Shown: one piece after another, positions 62,156 through 64,000 of the stretch
How the letters are laid out: every line of letters begins with the position of its first letter
Position numbering within the stretch: position 1 is the stretch's first letter
NCBI GenBank assembly: GCA_028288305.1
Contig: JAQBOA010000085.1
Location: forward strand, 1-64,000
Source: Mucilaginibacter sp.
Lineage (GTDB): Bacteria > Bacteroidota > Bacteroidia > Sphingobacteriales > Sphingobacteriaceae
DNA length: 64,000 bases
Direction: 5' to 3'
Position numbers and translations under genes: made by a program
Notes under the pieces: generated by a model
Seen by the model: the letters and a program-made list of their open reading frames with translations, nothing else
What the model was told of the DNA's origin: nothing
The model's database searches: none

Positions 62156-62670
62156 AAAAAATAATTTTCTTATGCTTGTTTTGTGTTTTATCAGCGGACG
62201 TTTGGGCCCAGGCAAACAGCGATTCCCTGGCCTACCAATTGGAAAGAAAAAAGATTAATAATATGCTGGCTGAACGGACCAGCAAATTTGGCCAGTACGA
62301 TGAGAGTTTGAGCATGCATACCGGTATTTTTGGTTTTCAAACAAAAAAAGACATCCGAAGGTCGAATGATATTTTAATGGACATTGTTAAAACAGATAAT
62401 GATATATATAAAGAATTAAAAATACTGTTGGAATTTCGTACTTTTCAGCAAACACAGGTTCAAAGCCATTCAAAGGAAACTGAAGAAAATAATATTGGTT
62501 TCATGAACACTATTAATAGACTAAGAAACCAGGTTAATCAGTTAAAAGTGGATGCAGAAAAACAAGAACGACAACAAGAAAAAACACAGCGACTTCATAT
62601 AGCTGTGTTTATATTCATGCTGATTTTAATTTCGTACCTGCTTTTCCGGAAAAGTAAAAGGATGGTTTAA
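62152..62670 (+). CDS. Hypothetical protein with signal peptide, coiled coil and C-terminal membrane helix
   Basis: 172 residues. Signal peptide ends DVWAQ (about 1-19). The middle is charged and helical (residues 20-140, with NTINRLRNQVNQLKVDAEKQ as a likely coiled coil) and a last membrane helix (about 147-165, HIAVFIFMLILISYLLF) is followed by a basic tail. The mature protein would sit in the periplasm, anchored by its C-terminus. I do not recognise the family; coupling with the SAM hydrolase gene is the only functional hint. Confidence 0.65.
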   Translation: MKKIIFLCLFCVLSADVWAQANSDSLAYQLERKKINNMLAERTSKFGQYDESLSMHTGIFGFQTKKDIRRSNDILMDIVKTDNDIYKELKILLEFRTFQQTQVQSHSKETEENNIGFMNTINRLRNQVNQLKVDAEKQERQQEKTQRLHIAVFIFMLILISYLLFRKSKRMV

Positions 62671-62751
62671 TTTTCTTAATCTTTACGGATTTAAAATGTT
62701 TAAGCCTTACAATCGTCTTATATCTGTAATCCGGATAAACAAATAACATAA

Positions 62752-64000
62752 ATGGCAAGAGGACGACTAAACAGTGGCAATCCATCGGAAAAAGAGCTAC
62801 CAAAAGCAAAAATAAATAACAAAAGCTTAAAACAGGTAGCCCGGCTGCTTTCTTATGTTAAACCCTATCGCGGCAAATTTATTGCTGCCATGTTCTTTTT
62901 GTTTTTATCGAGCCTGGTAGGTTTGTCTTTCCCACAATTTTTAGGGGCTCTGATTGATGCGGCACAAGGTAAACATAAATACTCCTTTTTGCCTGCTACC
63001 CTTAATGGTATAGGCTTGTTAGCTTTAATAGTATTATTTGCACAGGCATTCGTATCTTTTTTCCGGGTTTTATGGTTTGTACAGGTTGCAGAAAGATCAC
63101 TTGCTGATATCAGGCGGGATACTTACTTTAAGCTGATTACGCTGCCCATGAACTTCTTTTCTAACCGCAGGGTTGGCGAACTTAACAGCCGTATCTCTGC
63201 TGATCTTTCGCAAATACAGGATGCAATAACCACTACCCTTGCCGAAATGATACGGCAGTTAATTTTATTGACAGGCGGTATCACTTTCCTGGTTATTGTA
63301 TCCCCAAAACTTACTTTAACGTTACTCATGATCATGCCGGTTTTGGTGGTGATAGCTGTATTTTTTGGACGGTTTATACGAAAACTTTCCAGGCAGGCAC
63401 AGGATAAGCTTGCCGAATCAAACACCGTTGTTGAAGAAACGCTGCAAGGGATTGCAAGTGTAAAGGCTTTTGTAAATGAAGCATACGAAGCGGGCAGATA
63501 CGATAAAAACCTTCGCGATGTGGTTAAACTTGCTGTTAAAGGCGCAAAATTCCGGGGGCTGTTTGCTTCATTTGTAGTTTTTTGCCTTTTTGGAGCAATT
63601 GTGGCAGTAATTTGGTACGGTTCTGTAATGGTTAGTCACGGACAGTTAACTATAGGCAAGCTTACCGAATTTGTAATATATGGCATATTTGTAGCTGCAT
63701 CAATGGGCAGCTTCCCGGAGTTATATGCCAATATGCAAAAGGCCGTTGGTGCAAGCGAGCGTGTTTTGGAAATTTTAGATGAAAATGGTGAAGAAGTCTC
63801 CATTCGTGAACAAGACAATGTTATTAAACAAAAAATTGAGGGTAATCTTTCATTTTCTAATGTAGTTTTTGCCTACCCTTCCCGATCAGAATTAACCGTA
63901 TTAAATGATATATCTTTTGATGCAGCAGCTGGTCAGAAAGTGGCGATTGTAGGGCCAAGCGGTTCAGGAAAATCTACCATGGCTGCTTTGATCTTACAAT
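62752..64000 (+). CDS. ABC transporter, MsbA-like fused permease/ATPase (partial, runs off window)
   Basis: 416 residues are visible from ATG at 62752 to the window edge. Residues 35-330 form an ABC exporter membrane domain with six helices (FIAAMFFLFLSSLVGLSFPQ first) and the coupling region VEETLQGIASVKAFVNEAYE. The ATPase domain begins about 360 (LSFSNVVFAYPSRSELTVLN) and the Walker A motif GPSGSGKST lies at 63952-63978. The signature motif, Walker B and end of the gene are beyond 64000. Likely a lipid or drug exporter of the MsbA group; the start is preceded by AACATAA. Confidence 0.93.
   Translation, partial: MARGRLNSGNPSEKELPKAKINNKSLKQVARLLSYVKPYRGKFIAAMFFLFLSSLVGLSFPQFLGALIDAAQGKHKYSFLPATLNGIGLLALIVLFAQAFVSFFRVLWFVQVAERSLADIRRDTYFKLITLPMNFFSNRRVGELNSRISADLSQIQDAITTTLAEMIRQLILLTGGITFLVIVSPKLTLTLLMIMPVLVVIAVFFGRFIRKLSRQAQDKLAESNTVVEETLQGIASVKAFVNEAYEAGRYDKNLRDVVKLAVKGAKFRGLFASFVVFCLFGAIVAVIWYGSVMVSHGQLTIGKLTEFVIYGIFVAASMGSFPELYANMQKAVGASERVLEILDENGEEVSIREQDNVIKQKIEGNLSFSNVVFAYPSRSELTVLNDISFDAAAGQKVAIVGPSGSGKSTMAALILQ

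Overview
The window looks like chromosome from a Bacteroidota bacterium of the order Sphingobacteriales, close to Mucilaginibacter or Pedobacter. This is inferred from A+T-rich intergenic DNA, near-absence of Shine-Dalgarno sites, Bacteroidota-type promoters (TTTG, then TAnnTTTG), LytTR/LytS pairs, TPR-linked histidine kinases and families typical of the group (DUF7009, Bacteroidota-type LptD, GH172, FucP). No rRNA, tRNA, CRISPR array, complete insertion sequence or prophage was seen.

Layout. 1-2,200: a terminator, an orphan ORF remnant, a membrane-anchored alpha/beta hydrolase and a cluster of AAGCG palindromes. 2,194-2,862: a two-helix membrane protein whose C-terminal part reads as a STING domain, with no cyclic-nucleotide synthase gene beside it. 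2,970-13,400: YceI, an outer-membrane barrel, three sensor kinases (GAF-HK, REC-HK, TPR-HK-REC), an OmpA lipoprotein, an orphan Wzz-like protein and a phosphoesterase. 13,400-21,140: secreted or thiol-fold proteins, a 730-residue TPR protein, a membrane HTH-like protein and a PDZ aspartyl protease. 21,300-25,570: a fucose-type catabolic group (GH172, fuconolactonase, FucP, FAH hydrolase). 25,860-30,830: Tat-type phosphoesterase, YceI, dihaem cytochrome, LytTR/LytS pair and DoxX. 30,910-34,440: FdhD, a DUF7009 protein and a formate-dehydrogenase-like molybdoenzyme. 35,400-39,620: methionine branch, with promoter, SAM riboswitch, a cysteine-run leader ORF, metY, metX and homoserine dehydrogenase. 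39,785-47,941: four tandem paralogous sensor kinases. 48,000-64,000: mostly housekeeping genes (GT87, E2 acyltransferase, CinA, LptD, amidase, MCE/MlaD, RNase Z, STAS, PurC, PhoH, SAM hydrolase, the start of an MsbA-like ABC transporter).

The most interesting items are: (1) the apparently orphan transmembrane STING protein; (2) a 38-codon ORF ending in a run of Cys codons between a SAM riboswitch and metY, plus a second 15-codon Cys-run ORF upstream of a thioredoxin-fold gene, suggesting cysteine-sensing leader peptides in Bacteroidota; (3) about ten intergenic hairpins, each built from a different reiterated short word and its complement, several running into stop codons; (4) the AAGCG palindrome cluster upstream of the STING gene. 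All product names come from reading the sequence; no database search was run.
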